Source of the DNA: Stenotrophomonas aracearum
Lineage (GTDB): Bacteria; Pseudomonadota; Gammaproteobacteria; Xanthomonadales; Xanthomonadaceae
Assembly: GCF_031834615.1 (NCBI RefSeq)
Contig: NZ_CP115543.1
Span: forward strand, 755,001 to 819,000
DNA: 64,000 nt
Reading direction: 5' to 3'
Shown here piece after piece: positions 10,682 through 21,055 of this stretch. Position 1 is the stretch's first letter; each line of letters opens with the position of its first letter. The notes below the pieces were generated by a model that searched no databases, was not told where the DNA came from, and was given only the letters and a program-made list of their open reading frames with translations. A program made the translations under genes and the position numbers.

Positions 10682-13183
10682 ATGACAGGCACACACCGCA
10701 GCGCACGACTGATCGTGGGCATGGCCCTGCTGGCGGTCGCACCGCTGGCGCTGGCCGCGCCGGCGACCAGGGCAACCACGCCGCAGGCGGCGGTCGCCGC
10801 CAAGGTCGGGCAGGGCTACCAGCTGCCCTCGGCGGCGCTGCAGGCGGTAGTCGACGCGCCGCGTGCGCCGAGCCTGAGCCTGTCGCCGCGCCGCGACCTC
10901 GCCGCCATGCTGCAGAGTCCGCCGCTGCCGTCGATCGAAACCGTCGCCCAGCCGGAACTGAAACTGGCCGGCGTGCGGATCAATCCGGCCACCCATTCGG
11001 CCAGCCGTTTCAGCTTCGTCGACAAGCTGTGGTTGATGACGATCGCCGATGGCAAGGAACGCCAGATCACCGGGCTGCCGCAGCCGTTGTCGATCGCTTC
11101 GCTGGCCTGGTCGCCGGACCAGCAGTACCTGGCCTTCAACCAGGTGCATGCCACCAGCGGTACCAATGAACTGTGGATCGTGGACGTGGCCAGCGGCAGC
11201 GCGCGGCGCCTGCTTGGCGACCTCAACACCGTGTTCGGCGACGGCTACGCCTGGCTGCCGGACAGCCGCGGCCTACTGGCCACCCTGCAGCCCAAGGGCC
11301 AGGGCCCGGCACCGGTGGCCGGTGGCATTCCGACCGGCCCGGCGATCCAGCAGACCCAGGCCGACGCCGGCGTACGCGCGATCCGCACCTACCAGGATCT
11401 GTTGAGCAACGAAGCCGACGCGCGCCTGTTCGACCATTACGCCACCTCGCAGCCGGTGCGCGTCGCGCTCAACGGAACGACCACGCCGTTGTCCAGCGCC
11501 GGCGTCTACCTCGACCTGGATGTGTCGCCGGACGGTCGCCACGTGCTGGCCGAACGCGTGCAGCGTCCTTACTCCTACCTGGTGCCGGCCGATGATTTCG
11601 CGCGCCGCATCGAAGTGTGGAACGCGGCTGACGGCAAGCTCGAACACACCGTGGCCAACCTGCCGCTGGTGGAAGGCCTGCCGACCGGCAATGACGCGGT
11701 GCCGACCGGCGTGCGCAACGTGAGCTGGCGCGCGGATGCCGAGGCCACCCTGGTCTGGGCCGAGGCCCAGGACGGCGGCGACCCCAACCGCGAGGCCAAG
11801 GTACGCGACGCAGTGCTGATGCAGGCGGCGCCGTTCGAGGCACCGCCGGTGACCCTGGCCCAGCTTGGAAGCCGCTATGCCGGCATCCAGTGGGGCCGTG
11901 GCGACCTCGCCCTGCTCAACGAGTCGTGGTGGAAGTCGCGCGTGGTCAAGCAGTGGCGGATCGCGCCTGACCAGCTCGACCAGGCGCCGCAGCTGCTGTC
12001 CGAGCGCTCCTCGCAGGACCGCTACAACGACCCGGGGCGCCCGGCGCTGGTGCGCGACGTGAACGGTCGTGCGCGGCTGCAGACCAGCAGCGATGGGCGC
12101 AGCATCTTCCTGCTGGGCCTGGGCGCTTCGCCGGAGGGCGACCGCCCGTTCGTCGACCGCTTCGACCTGGAAAGCCGCCAGGCCACCCGCCTGTTCCATT
12201 CACAGGCGCCGGACTACGCGCTGCCGCAGGCGCTGCTCGACCAGGAAGGCACCTCGCTGTTGCTGACCCGTGAGTCGCCGGACGTGCCGCCGAATTACTT
12301 CGTACAGTCGCTGGCCGATACCGGCGCGGCGCCGCGCGCGCTGACCCGTTTCGAGCACCCGCTGCCGCAGCTGCGCGGGGTGAGCAAGGAGCAGATCCGC
12401 TACAAGCGCAACGACGGGGTCGACCTGACCGCTACGCTGATGCTGCCGCCGGGCTACACCGCGAAGAAGGACGGCCCGTTGCCGATGCTGATGTGGGCCT
12501 ACCCGGGCGAGTTCAAGACCGCTGCGGCGGCCAGCCAGGTGACCGATTCGCCGTACCGCTTCAACGCGATCAGCTACTGGGGTCCGCAGGCATTCCTGGC
12601 CAAGGGCTACGCGGTGCTGGTCAGCCCCTCGATGCCGATCATCGGCGAAGGCGACAAGGAACCCAACGACACCTACCTGCCGCAGCTGGTCGCCAACGCC
12701 GAAGCGGCGGTGGACGAGGTGGTGCGGCGTGGCGTGACCGACCGCGACCACATCGCGATCGGCGGACATTCCTACGGCGCGTTCATGACCGCCAACCTGC
12801 TCGCGCACACCCGCCTGTTCAAGGCCGGCATCGCCCGCAGCGGCGCCTACAACCGCACGCTCACCCCGTTCGGCTTCCAGGCCGAGGAGCGCAACTTCTG
12901 GCAGGCCCAGGACGTGTACCTGAAGATGTCGCCGTTCAATTTCGCCGACAGGATCAAGGACCCGATCCTCTTCATCCACGGCGAGGACGACAACAACTCC
13001 GGCACCTTCCCGATGCAGAGCGAGCGCATGTTCGCGGCAGTGAAGGGACTGGGCGGCACTTCGCGGCTGGTGATGCTGCCGAACGAGTCGCACCATTACC
13101 GCGCGCGCGAGTCGTTGATGACGATGCTGGCCGAGAGCGAGCGCTGGCTGGAGCAGACGATTGGAAAGCCAACACCCCGGTAG
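10682..13183 (+). CDS. S9 family serine peptidase (prolyl oligopeptidase type), secreted
   Basis: 833 aa. A signal peptide ([12 protein letters not shown]) ends near residue 26. The N-terminal two thirds is a beta-propeller-like region ([29 protein letters not shown]). The C-terminal alpha/beta-hydrolase domain has the nucleophile in IGGHSYGAF (Ser about 697), the Asp in HGEDDNN (about 768) and the His in ESHHYRARE (about 803). The family is closest to S9C/S9D peptidases, some of which are glutamyl endopeptidases. It is divergent from ahcY. Its TAG stop codon lies inside a SMAG repeat. Confidence 0.9.
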   Translation: MTGTHRSARLIVGMALLAVAPLALAAPATRATTPQAAVAAKVGQGYQLPSAALQAVVDAPRAPSLSLSPRRDLAAMLQSPPLPSIETVAQPELKLAGVRINPATHSASRFSFVDKLWLMTIADGKERQITGLPQPLSIASLAWSPDQQYLAFNQVHATSGTNELWIVDVASGSARRLLGDLNTVFGDGYAWLPDSRGLLATLQPKGQGPAPVAGGIPTGPAIQQTQADAGVRAIRTYQDLLSNEADARLFDHYATSQPVRVALNGTTTPLSSAGVYLDLDVSPDGRHVLAERVQRPYSYLVPADDFARRIEVWNAADGKLEHTVANLPLVEGLPTGNDAVPTGVRNVSWRADAEATLVWAEAQDGGDPNREAKVRDAVLMQAAPFEAPPVTLAQLGSRYAGIQWGRGDLALLNESWWKSRVVKQWRIAPDQLDQAPQLLSERSSQDRYNDPGRPALVRDVNGRARLQTSSDGRSIFLLGLGASPEGDRPFVDRFDLESRQATRLFHSQAPDYALPQALLDQEGTSLLLTRESPDVPPNYFVQSLADTGAAPRALTRFEHPLPQLRGVSKEQIRYKRNDGVDLTATLMLPPGYTAKKDGPLPMLMWAYPGEFKTAAAASQVTDSPYRFNAISYWGPQAFLAKGYAVLVSPSMPIIGEGDKEPNDTYLPQLVANAEAAVDEVVRRGVTDRDHIAIGGHSYGAFMTANLLAHTRLFKAGIARSGAYNRTLTPFGFQAEERNFWQAQDVYLKMSPFNFADRIKDPILFIHGEDDNNSGTFPMQSERMFAAVKGLGGTSRLVMLPNESHHYRARESLMTMLAESERWLEQTIGKPTPR

Positions 13184-13202
13184 TGCCACGCCCTGCGTGG
13201 CA
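13179..13202 (+). repeat. SMAG repeat overlapping a stop codon
   Basis: GGTAGTGCCACGCCCTGCGT, then GGCA. The TAG of the GTAG head (13181-13183) is the stop codon of the S9 peptidase gene. Confidence 0.85.
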
Positions 13203-13307
13203 ATCCCCCACCAACACATGCAATTGAAACCATTTGCGCGGCACGGATCGCCGCGCAATCTGGGTTACGCTTGATGCGATTCCGTTCCCGAGGCCAGTGC
13301 GTCGCAG

Positions 13308-16019
13308 ATGAACGAGTACCGCAGCAGCATCGTCTTTGCCACCCCCGACATTCCCCTGCGTGACGATGTGCGCCGTCTAGGTGCTCTGGTCGGCGACCTG
13401 CTTGCCGAGCAGGTGTCCACGCAGTTCTTCGATGATGTGGAACAGGTGCGCACCCGCGCGATCGCGCGCCGCGAAAGCGACGCGCCGCTCTCCGACCTCA
13501 ACGAGGCATTGGCCGGGCTGTCGCCGGAACGCGCCGAATCGATGGTGCGTGCGTTCAGTACCTACTTCCAGGTGGTCAACATCGCCGAGCGCGTGCATCG
13601 CATTCGCCGGCGTCGCGACTACCAGCGCGCCGGCACCGCTGCACCGCAGCCGGATGGCCTGCAGGACGCGCTGCAGCAGCTCAAGGCGCAGGGCGTGAGC
13701 CTGGAGGAACTGGCGCAGTGGCTGCCGCGAATCGACATCGAACCGGTATTCACCGCGCACCCGACTGAAGCGGTGCGCCGCGCGCTGCTGGAAAAAGAAC
13801 AGCTGATGGTGGCCAGCCTGGTCGACAACCTCGACGGCCAGCGCACCCCCGGCGAAGCCGCCGCCGATGCGGCGCGCTTCCGCATGGCGCTCACCGCGTC
13901 ATGGCAGACCACGGATTCCTCGCCGGTGCGGCCGACCGTCGATGACGAACGCGAACACGTCGGCTTCTACCTGGTGCAGGTGCTGTACCGGGTGATCCCG
14001 GTGCTGTACGAATCGCTGCAGCAGGCGCTGCTCGATACCTATGGCGAGAGCATCCCACTGCCACGCCTGCTGCGATTCGGCACCTGGGTGGGCGGCGACA
14101 TGGACGGCAACCCGAACGTGGACGCCGGCACCATCCGCAACACGCTCGATGCGCAGCGCCAGGCCGTGCTCGGCCGGTACCAGAAGGACCTGCTGCAACT
14201 GGCCAGCCTGCTCAGCCAGTCCACCGAGCGGATCGCGGTCAGCGACGCCCTGCAGGCCCGGGTCGCGCACTACCAGCAGCTGCTGCCGAAGGTGGTGTCG
14301 CGCCCGCGCCACGCCGACATGCCGTACCGCCTGCTCAACGACCGCATGCGTGCGCGCGTGCAGGCCACGCTGGACGATGCCGAAGGTGCCTATGCCTCGC
14401 CGCAGGAACTGGAAGACGACATCACCCTGATCCTCGACAGCCTGCACGCCAACAAGGGCGACCACGCCGGTGGCTTCGCGGTGCGCCGCCTGCTGTGGCG
14501 GGTGCGCACCTTCGGCTTCCACCTGGCGCGGCTGGATGTGCGCCAGGAGTCGAGCGTGCATGGCCGCGCGCTGGCGAGCGTGCTGGACGGGCAGGAGGCG
14601 TGGGACGCCGCCGACGCAGTGACCCGTGCGCGCCGTCTGGCGCCATTCGCGAGCGGCGAACAGAGCCTGCCAGCGAGCACGGAAGAGGGCGGCCAGCGGT
14701 TGGACGCGGTGTTCGCCGCACTGGCCGATGCGCGCCGACGCCACGGTGCGGATGCACTGGGCAGTTACATCATCTCCATGGCGCACGACCGCAGCGACGT
14801 GCTGGCGGTGCTGGCGCTGGCCCGGCGCGGCGGACTGGTCGACGACAGCGGCGCGGTGCCGCTGGACATCGCACCGCTGTTCGAAACCGTGGACGACCTG
14901 CAGCGCGGCACCGACACCCTGCGCGACCTGCTGGCCGATCCGGTCTACCGCGCGCACCTCAGCGCGCGCGATGACGTGCAGATGGTGATGCTGGGGTACT
15001 CGGACAGCGGTAAGGACGGCGGCATCGCTGCGTCGCGCTGGGGACTGCAGCGCGCCCAGGTGGAGCTGCTGGAGGTGGCCGCCGTGAGCGGCATCCGCCT
15101 GACCTTCTTCCATGGCCGGGGCGGCTCGATCAGCCGCGGCGGCGGCAAGACCACCGACGCGGTGGACGCCTCGCCACGCGGCAGCATCGACGGCCGCCTG
15201 CGGGTCACCGAGCAGGGCGAGGTGATCCACCGCAAGTACGGCATCCGCGCGCTGGCGTTGCGTTCGCTGGAGCAGTCCACGGGTGCGGTGCTGCGTTCGA
15301 GCCTGCGTCCGCGCGCGCCCGAGCCGCGCGAAGCGCAGTGGCGGCCGGTGATGGACCGGGTCGCGGAGAAGAGCGCCGAGGCCTATCGCGCATTCGTGGG
15401 CCAGCCGGACTTCATGCAGTACTTCCGCCATGCCACGCCGATCGACGTGATCGAGCGGATGACGCTGGGCTCGCGCCCGTCACGGCGCCTGGGCCAGGAC
15501 GCGGCGCTGGGCAACCTGCGCGCGATTCCGTGGGTGTTCGCCTGGAGCCAGGCGCGCGCGGTGATTCCCGGCTGGTACGGGGTGGGCAGCGGGTTGCAGG
15601 CGGCGATCGATGCGGGCCACGAAGCGACCCTGCAGGAGATGGCGCGCGACTGGCCGTTCTTCAGCACCTTCCTGGACGACATCGCGATGGTGCTGTCCAA
15701 GGGCGACATCACCATTGCCGAGCAGTTCTCGCAGTTGGCGGGGCCGCTGCATGACACGTTCTTCCCGCAGATCCAGCGCGAGCTGGCGTTGACCGGCCGC
15801 CTGATCCTCGCCATCTCCGGCCAGGATGCATTGCTGCAGCACGACCAGCGGCTGGCGTTGTCGATCCGCCTGCGCAATCCCTACATCGACCCGATCAGCG
15901 TGCTGCAGGTCGACCTGCTGCGCCGCTGGCGCGAGAGTGGCGGGGAAGACGACGAAGTGCTGCGCGCGCTGGTGGCCTGCGTCAACGGCGTCTCGCAGGG
16001 CGTACAGAACACCGGTTGA
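13308..16019 (+). CDS. ppc: Phosphoenolpyruvate carboxylase
   Basis: 903 aa, full length. Makes oxaloacetate from PEP and bicarbonate to refill the TCA cycle. Catalytic His151 lies in [12 protein letters not shown]. Further signatures are GGDMDGNP (about 264), [13 protein letters not shown] (about 563), [14 protein letters not shown] (about 601) and the conserved C-terminal end QNTG, which is buried and needed for activity. It is a single-gene unit flanked by SMAG repeats on both sides. Confidence 0.98.
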   Translation: MNEYRSSIVFATPDIPLRDDVRRLGALVGDLLAEQVSTQFFDDVEQVRTRAIARRESDAPLSDLNEALAGLSPERAESMVRAFSTYFQVVNIAERVHRIRRRRDYQRAGTAAPQPDGLQDALQQLKAQGVSLEELAQWLPRIDIEPVFTAHPTEAVRRALLEKEQLMVASLVDNLDGQRTPGEAAADAARFRMALTASWQTTDSSPVRPTVDDEREHVGFYLVQVLYRVIPVLYESLQQALLDTYGESIPLPRLLRFGTWVGGDMDGNPNVDAGTIRNTLDAQRQAVLGRYQKDLLQLASLLSQSTERIAVSDALQARVAHYQQLLPKVVSRPRHADMPYRLLNDRMRARVQATLDDAEGAYASPQELEDDITLILDSLHANKGDHAGGFAVRRLLWRVRTFGFHLARLDVRQESSVHGRALASVLDGQEAWDAADAVTRARRLAPFASGEQSLPASTEEGGQRLDAVFAALADARRRHGADALGSYIISMAHDRSDVLAVLALARRGGLVDDSGAVPLDIAPLFETVDDLQRGTDTLRDLLADPVYRAHLSARDDVQMVMLGYSDSGKDGGIAASRWGLQRAQVELLEVAAVSGIRLTFFHGRGGSISRGGGKTTDAVDASPRGSIDGRLRVTEQGEVIHRKYGIRALALRSLEQSTGAVLRSSLRPRAPEPREAQWRPVMDRVAEKSAEAYRAFVGQPDFMQYFRHATPIDVIERMTLGSRPSRRLGQDAALGNLRAIPWVFAWSQARAVIPGWYGVGSGLQAAIDAGHEATLQEMARDWPFFSTFLDDIAMVLSKGDITIAEQFSQLAGPLHDTFFPQIQRELALTGRLILAISGQDALLQHDQRLALSIRLRNPYIDPISVLQVDLLRRWRESGGEDDEVLRALVACVNGVSQGVQNTG

Positions 16020-16040
16020 CCCTGGCCGTGGGCAACACCC

Positions 16041-16115
16041 GGTAGTGCCGGCCGCTGGCCGGCTCCACGCACCTGCCGGCAGCATCCGGAAGAGCCGGCC
16101 AGCGGCCGGCACTAC
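16041..16115. repeat. SMAG repeat pair (inverted dimer)
   Basis: GGTAGTGCCGGCCGCTGGCC at 16041 and its inverted partner at 16093-16115, between the ends of two convergent genes. The GTAG of the second unit supplies the TAG stop codon of the thioesterase gene (16112-16114, minus strand). Confidence 0.88.
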
Positions 16116-16618
16116 ACTTCCGGGCTGGGCGGGTTTGACGCGAGCAGCTCCCGCTGGCGCTGCTCCATCTCCGCGCGCAGCTGCCGGCGCAGCAATGCCG
16201 CCGCATGACGCCTGCGCTGGTTGCTGCTCTCCAGCTCCAGCGGCGGTACCGGGGTCGGCCGGCCGTCGTCGTCGACCGCGACCATGGTGAAGAAGCAGCT
16301 GTTGGCGTGGCGCACGCTGCGCTTGAGGATGTCCTCGGCCACCACCTTGACCCCTACTTCCATGGACGAGGTGCCTGTGTAGTTCACGGAGGCCAGGAAG
16401 GTGACCAGCTCACCCACCGCGATCGGTTCGCGGAAGGTCACCTGGTCCACCGAGAGGGTGACCACGTAGCGGCCGGCATAGCGGCTGGCGCAGGCGTAGG
16501 CGACCTGGTCGAGCAGGCGCAGGATCGCGCCGCCGTGGACCTTGCCGGAGAAGTTGGCCATTTCCGGTGCCATCAGCACGGTCATGGTGAGCTGGTGGGA
16601 TTTGATTTCGTCAGCCAT
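16112..16618 (-). CDS. Acyl-CoA thioesterase (hotdog fold, YciA/BFIT type)
   Basis: 168 aa. Hydrolyses acyl-CoA to free acid and CoA. The hotdog helix with the usual ANFSGKVHGGAILRLLDQVA (about residues 21-40) and the strand VDQVTFREPIAVGELV are clear. The last 45 residues are a charged, Arg/Gln-rich tail after the hotdog domain. It is downstream of metK on the same strand, but a terminator separates them. Its stop codon comes from a SMAG repeat. Substrate chain length cannot be read from the sequence. Confidence 0.88.
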   Translation of the reverse strand: MADEIKSHQLTMTVLMAPEMANFSGKVHGGAILRLLDQVAYACASRYAGRYVVTLSVDQVTFREPIAVGELVTFLASVNYTGTSSMEVGVKVVAEDILKRSVRHANSCFFTMVAVDDDGRPTPVPPLELESSNQRRRHAAALLRRQLRAEMEQRQRELLASNPPSPEV

Positions 16619-16623
16619 GGGTT

Positions 16624-16654
16624 CAAAAGAGAAGGGCCGCTTTCGCGGCCCTTC
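16624..16654 (-). terminator. Terminator of metK
   Basis: GAAGGGCCGC-GAAA-GCGGCCCTTC on the minus strand, followed by TCTTTTG, 3 bases after the metK stop codon. Confidence 0.85.
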
Positions 16655-16657
16655 GTC

Positions 16658-17869
16658 TTATTTCAGCTTCGCATCCGCACGCAGGGCGGCGGCGCGGTCG
16701 GTCTTCTCCCAGGAGAAGGCCGTGGCGTTGACCGTGTCACCGGCAGCGTTGAGGTAGCTGAAGTCCTTCGGCTTGCGGCCGAAGTGACCGTAGGCTGCGG
16801 TCTGCTGGTACATCGGGTGGATCAGGTCCAGCATCTTGATGATGCCGTACGGGCGCAGGTCGAAGTGCTTGCGGATCAGCTTCTCGATCTTGTCATCGCT
16901 GATCTTGCCGGTGCCGAAGGTGGTGACCGAAATCGAGGTCGGCTCGGCCACGCCGATGGCGTAGGAAACCTGCACTTCGCAACGGTCGGCCAAGCCGGCG
17001 GCCACGACGTTCTTGGCCACGTAACGCGCCGCGTAGGCAGCCGAACGGTCGACCTTGGACGGATCCTTGCCCGAGAACGCGCCACCACCGTGACGGGCCC
17101 AGCCGCCGTAGGTGTCGACGATGATCTTGCGGCCGGTCAGGCCGCAGTCGCCCACCGGGCCGCCGATCTCGAACTTGCCGGTCGGGTTGATGTGGAACTT
17201 GGTGCCCTTGTGCAGCCACTTGGCCGGCAGCACCGGCTTGATGATCTCTTCGCGGACGGCCTCGATCAGGTCCTTCTGCTTGATCCCCGGGGCGTGCTGG
17301 GTCGACAGCACCACCGCGTCGATGGCGGCCACTTCGCCGTTTTCATAGCGCAGGGTGACCTGGCTCTTGGCGTCCGGGCGCAGCCACGACAGCGCCGAGT
17401 TGCGCTTCTTGCGGATCTTGGCCTGCTGCTCGACCAGGCGGTGCGACAGGTGGATCGCGGCCGGCATGTAGCTGTCGGTCTCGTTGGTGGCGTAGCCGAA
17501 CATCAGGCCCTGGTCGCCAGCGCCCATTTCTTCGGGCTTCTTGCGGTCCACGCCCTGGGCGATGTGCGGCGACTGCTTGCCGATCAGGTTCAGCACGCCG
17601 CAGGTGGCGCCGTCGAAGCCGACGTCGGAGCTGTCATAGCCGATGTCCAGGATCACCTTGCGGGTGACCGCTTCCAGGTCGATCCAGGCGGAGGTGGTGA
17701 TTTCACCGGCCACGATCGCCACGCCGGTCTTGACCATGGTTTCGCAGGCCACGCGGGCGCGCTGGTCCTGGGCAAGGATCGCGTCCAGCACCGCATCGGA
17801 AATCTGGTCGGCAATCTTGTCCGGATGGCCTTCGGAGACCGATTCGGAGGTGAACAGGTAGCTGGACAT
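16658..17869 (-). CDS. metK: S-adenosylmethionine synthetase
   Basis: 403 aa. Makes SAM from methionine and ATP. Signatures: [19 protein letters not shown] at the N-terminus, the hexapeptide GAGDQG (about 118) and [20 protein letters not shown] (about 270). ATG 17869 gives the family start [18 protein letters not shown]; the open frame extends 22 codons further upstream without family match. The 304 bases before it contain a likely -10 TATCAT (17912-17917, minus strand). Confidence 0.97.
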   Translation of the reverse strand: MSSYLFTSESVSEGHPDKIADQISDAVLDAILAQDQRARVACETMVKTGVAIVAGEITTSAWIDLEAVTRKVILDIGYDSSDVGFDGATCGVLNLIGKQSPHIAQGVDRKKPEEMGAGDQGLMFGYATNETDSYMPAAIHLSHRLVEQQAKIRKKRNSALSWLRPDAKSQVTLRYENGEVAAIDAVVLSTQHAPGIKQKDLIEAVREEIIKPVLPAKWLHKGTKFHINPTGKFEIGGPVGDCGLTGRKIIVDTYGGWARHGGGAFSGKDPSKVDRSAAYAARYVAKNVVAAGLADRCEVQVSYAIGVAEPTSISVTTFGTGKISDDKIEKLIRKHFDLRPYGIIKMLDLIHPMYQQTAAYGHFGRKPKDFSYLNAAGDTVNATAFSWEKTDRAAALRADAKLK

Positions 17870-18173
17870 CAGGCGTAATATCCTTTGATTCGGATGGAAA
17901 GATGGGCGCGAATGATACACGGCAAGTCGCGCCATTGCATTGTGGCCCAGCGGGGGTTGCCCGTGGTTAAGCCGGCGTGCCCACCGGCAGGGGCCGGTGC
18001 AGCGCGATTGGCCCCCAGCGTCGGGGCCCAGTGTTCCACCAGCGTGACAGCCAGGCGGCCCGTCGGGCGGGCTTCTGGCGGGGCGCCGTCATCGGCCTGC
18101 CGCCGGACGGTCACGAGGTTGCCGCATGCCGGGCGCAGGCTGCGGGCCATTCAGCCGCCCCGGAGCAAGTGCC
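17870..18173. other. Divergent intergenic region, metK / LpxH-like gene
   Basis: 304 bases without a supported gene. It should hold the promoters of both divergent genes; only a possible metK -10 TATCAT is visible. I see no known SAM-binding riboswitch motif. A good ribosome binding site (GGAGCAAGTGCC) precedes the plus-strand ATG at 18174. Confidence 0.5.
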
Positions 18174-19073
18174 ATGCACGATCTCGAGCCGCGTCTGCAG
18201 TTGCGTGAGGCCGCCTGGTGGGAGGATGGCCCCGCCGTCGATCCGCCCGCCGCCGCAGGCCGTTCAGTAGGAGCGCCGCCCGCGGAAGACGCCCCCTTTC
18301 CCTGGCGACGGACCATTTTCCTGTCCGACGTGCATCTGGGTGCGCGCCACTGCCACGCGGCCGAACTGGCCCGGTTCCTGTCCCGGCTGCGCTGCCAGCG
18401 CCTGTACCTGGTGGGCGACATCGTCGACCTGTGGTGGCTGGCGCAGCGCCGTGCCAGCTGGGGGGCGGCGCACAGCGCGGTGATCGAGGCGCTGCACGCG
18501 CTGCGCCGGGCGGGAACCGAGATCGTGTACATCCCGGGCAACCACGACGCTTCGCTGCGCCAGCTGTGCGGGCTGATGCTGCCGGCGATGCGGGTGCGGC
18601 GCCGGGCGATCCACACCACCGCAGACGGGCGAAGGCTGCTGGTGGTGCACGGCGACGACTACGACGGGGCGACCCATTTCGGCGGGCTGCAGGAGCGCTT
18701 CGGCGACTGGCTGTACTACCGGATCCTCACCGGCAACCGGCTGCTCAATGCGGCGCGGGGCCGGCTGGGCCTGCGCTACTGGTCGCTGTCGGCGTTCCTG
18801 AAGAAGCGCAGCAGCGCGGCCGAGGCCTACATCGAGCGGTTCGTGCAGGCGGGCCTGGCAGATGTGCGCCAGCGTGGGCTGGACGGGATCGTGTGCGGGC
18901 ATATCCACCGCGCGGCGCTGGTCGAGCGGGACGGTCTGGTCTACGCCAACGATGGGGATTGGGTGGAAAGCCTGACGGCGCTGGCGGAGGATGCGGATGG
19001 GGGGCTGCGGTTGATGGATCATGAGGGACAGACGTTGGTGCAGCTGGTGGGGTCGAGGCACGTTGCGGGGTGA
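18174..19073 (+). CDS. UDP-2,3-diacylglucosamine diphosphatase-like metallophosphatase (LpxH family)
   Basis: 299 aa. A calcineurin-like phosphoesterase with the five metal-binding motifs: FLSDVHLG (about 49-56), VGDIVDLWW, IPGNHD, VVHGDDYD and CGHIHRA. NDGDWVESLTAL is typical of LpxH-related proteins, which remove UMP from UDP-diacylglucosamine in lipid A synthesis. About 45 extra Pro/Ala-rich residues precede the domain. Bacteria of this group may carry a separate shorter LpxH elsewhere, so the exact substrate is uncertain. ATG 18174 has the better ribosome binding site than the upstream one at 18126. Confidence 0.75.
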   Translation: MHDLEPRLQLREAAWWEDGPAVDPPAAAGRSVGAPPAEDAPFPWRRTIFLSDVHLGARHCHAAELARFLSRLRCQRLYLVGDIVDLWWLAQRRASWGAAHSAVIEALHALRRAGTEIVYIPGNHDASLRQLCGLMLPAMRVRRRAIHTTADGRRLLVVHGDDYDGATHFGGLQERFGDWLYYRILTGNRLLNAARGRLGLRYWSLSAFLKKRSSAAEAYIERFVQAGLADVRQRGLDGIVCGHIHRAALVERDGLVYANDGDWVESLTALAEDADGGLRLMDHEGQTLVQLVGSRHVAG

Positions 19074-19119
19074 CTGCGGGACACGCCCCTAGACCCCGCC
19101 GCTCCCGTACCATCGGCCG

Positions 19120-20193
19120 ATGGATTCCCTGAGCCAGATCGTTCTCGGCGGCGCGGTCGCCGCCGCCATCGCCCCCGCCGGCCATCGCCGCGCCGCCCTG
19201 TTGGCCGGTGCGGCGCTCGGCACGCTGCCGGACCTCGACGCGCTGCTGCTGGCCTTCACCGCCGCCGACCCGGTGGCGCTGATGACCGAACACCGCAGCT
19301 ACAGCCATTCGCTGCTGGTGCTGCCCTGGGTGGCGGCGCTGATCTGGTGGCTGTTCAAACGCTACGGCCACGGCCGGGTGGCGCAGGCACCGGCGCGCTG
19401 GTTCTGGGCGATCCTGCTGGCCTTGATCACCCACCCGCTGCTGGACGCGTTCACCGTGTACGGCACGCAGCTGTGGTGGCCGTTCACGCCGCCGCCGACG
19501 ATGTGGTCGAGTGTGTTCATCATCGATCCGCTGTACACGGTGTGGCTGCTGCTGGGCTGCATCGTGGCGTGGTTCGCGCGCAGCCGGCCGCTGGCGCAGA
19601 AGGCGCTGCTGGCGGGGCTGGTGCTGAGCACGGGGTACCTGGGCTGGTCGCTGCTGGCCAAGCAGCAGGTGGAGCGCGAGGCGGACCGTGCGCTGGCGGC
19701 GATGGGGCTGGGCGCCGCGCCGCGCTTCTCGGTGGCGACGCCGTTCAATACGCTGCTGTGGCAGGTGGTGGCAATGACGCCGGGCGGCTACGTGATAGGC
19801 GAGCGCTCGGTCGTCGCCGACGAGGGCCCGATGACGTTCCGCGGCTATCCGTCGAACGTGCAGGCGCTGCGCCAGGCGGTGCACATCCCGGCGGTGGCAC
19901 GCCTGAACTGGTTCAACCGGGGCTTCATGCGCGCGCAGGTGGTGGACGACCGGCTGCAGCTGAGCGATCTGCGCATGGGGCTGGAACCGGATTACACGTT
20001 CACGTTCGCGGTGGCGCGTGCGGAGGGCGAACGCTGGGTGGCGATCGTGCCGGAGCAGCTGCGCCCGGCCTACGAAGGCGAACAGGGCAGGGCTCGCGCG
20101 AAGCGCCGCTTCGGAACCCTGTGGGAACGCATCTGGCAAACGCCCCCACAAACCGATAATCCTGCCGAAGCGCCGGGCTCTGCCCGGCCGTAG
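19120..20193 (+). CDS. DUF457-type membrane-bound metal-dependent hydrolase
   Basis: 357 aa. The N-terminal 180 residues hold about four membrane segments and the His/Asp signature of DUF457 (YdjM/YbcI-like) proteins: LPDLDALLL, TEHRSYSHSLLV and THPLLDAFTVYGTQ. The C-terminal half (about 190-345) is soluble, probably periplasmic. The biochemical reaction of the family is not known to me. It lies 46 bases after the LpxH-like gene on the same strand, possibly co-transcribed. Its TAG stop is part of a SMAG repeat. Confidence 0.8.
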   Translation: MDSLSQIVLGGAVAAAIAPAGHRRAALLAGAALGTLPDLDALLLAFTAADPVALMTEHRSYSHSLLVLPWVAALIWWLFKRYGHGRVAQAPARWFWAILLALITHPLLDAFTVYGTQLWWPFTPPPTMWSSVFIIDPLYTVWLLLGCIVAWFARSRPLAQKALLAGLVLSTGYLGWSLLAKQQVEREADRALAAMGLGAAPRFSVATPFNTLLWQVVAMTPGGYVIGERSVVADEGPMTFRGYPSNVQALRQAVHIPAVARLNWFNRGFMRAQVVDDRLQLSDLRMGLEPDYTFTFAVARAEGERWVAIVPEQLRPAYEGEQGRARAKRRFGTLWERIWQTPPQTDNPAEAPGSARP

Positions 20194-20209
20194 AGCGGGG
20201 CTCTGCCCC
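20172..20209 (+). repeat. Two adjacent SMAG-like hairpins
   Basis: GCCGGGCTCTGCCCGGC (20172-20188) and GTAGAGCGGGGCTCTGCCCC (20190-20209). The TAG at 20191-20193 ends the DUF457 gene. Confidence 0.7.
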
Positions 20210-20216
20210 TCTGCCC

Positions 20217-21050
20217 TCAATACACCGTAGCGCGCGCCTGCACGAACGAGAAAAAGAACACGGCGTTCGGATCGTTCTGCACCAGCGAGAACTCGCGGCG
20301 CATGCCGTCGACGGTTTCCTGGTCGACCAGGCCGGCTTCGAGCAGCGGGTCGGCAGCCGACAACAGCAGCTGTTCCCAGAAGGCGATCATGGTCTTGCGC
20401 CGGGCCGGTTCGCGGTTGTCGAGGTGGATGGTCTTGATCTCGGTATGCACGTCGCGGAAGCCACCAGCGAGCAGCAGGTTGCCGAGCTTGGCGCCGACGA
20501 AGGGGTCGCCGCCGTGGTCGTACTGGAAGTCGTTGAAGGCCATCCAGTAGCGCCAGATGTGCGGGGAATACGGGTCGAGCAGGAACGAGGCGTTCATGAC
20601 TTCGGTGACGTACACGGGGGAGCCGGGCACGAGCACGCGGCGCACTTCGCTTAGGACGCGGGCGGGGGAGGGCACGTGTTCGAGGACCCAGCACAGGAAG
20701 GCGGAGTCGAATTCGCGGGCGCCGAACGGGAGGTTGCCGGCGTCGCCCTGGAGGAGGCTGTAGCGTTCGCTGCACCAGGGGGTCTTTTCGAGGTTCTGGC
20801 GGGCGGTGGCAAGCTGGGCGTCGCTGAGGTCGATGCCGGTGACGTGCAGGTCGGGGAAGCGGCGCAGGAGGATTTCGGTCTGGGCGCCGACGCCGCTGCC
20901 GACTTCAAGCAGGCGCTGGGCGCCGCTGTAGTCGATGCTGTTGAAGATGGTGGATTCGAGCAGGCGGGCCTGGGTGACGAGGCGGTGCTGTTCGGTGTTG
21001 GAGAAGCCGTGGAGGTAGGTGGGGGCGGCAATCGGGGTCATGGCGGTCAC
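20217..21050 (-). CDS. Class I SAM-dependent methyltransferase
   Basis: 277 aa. Rossmann-fold methyltransferase with motif I LLEVGSGVGAQTEILL (about residues 46-61), motif II VTGIDLSDAQL, LPFGAREFDSAFLCWVLEHV and SEVRRVLVPGSPVYVTEV. This is the UbiE/Methyltransf_11/25 class acting on small molecules or lipids; the substrate is unknown. It starts 5 bases after the dusB stop and is almost certainly co-transcribed with dusB. Confidence 0.85.
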   Translation of the reverse strand: MTAMTPIAAPTYLHGFSNTEQHRLVTQARLLESTIFNSIDYSGAQRLLEVGSGVGAQTEILLRRFPDLHVTGIDLSDAQLATARQNLEKTPWCSERYSLLQGDAGNLPFGAREFDSAFLCWVLEHVPSPARVLSEVRRVLVPGSPVYVTEVMNASFLLDPYSPHIWRYWMAFNDFQYDHGGDPFVGAKLGNLLLAGGFRDVHTEIKTIHLDNREPARRKTMIAFWEQLLLSAADPLLEAGLVDQETVDGMRREFSLVQNDPNAVFFFSFVQARATVY

Positions 21051-21055
21051 ATCGA

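Noticed and set aside
17870..18173. Riboswitch before metK
   Set aside because: Searched by eye for the conserved blocks of SAM and SAH riboswitch classes; none found.
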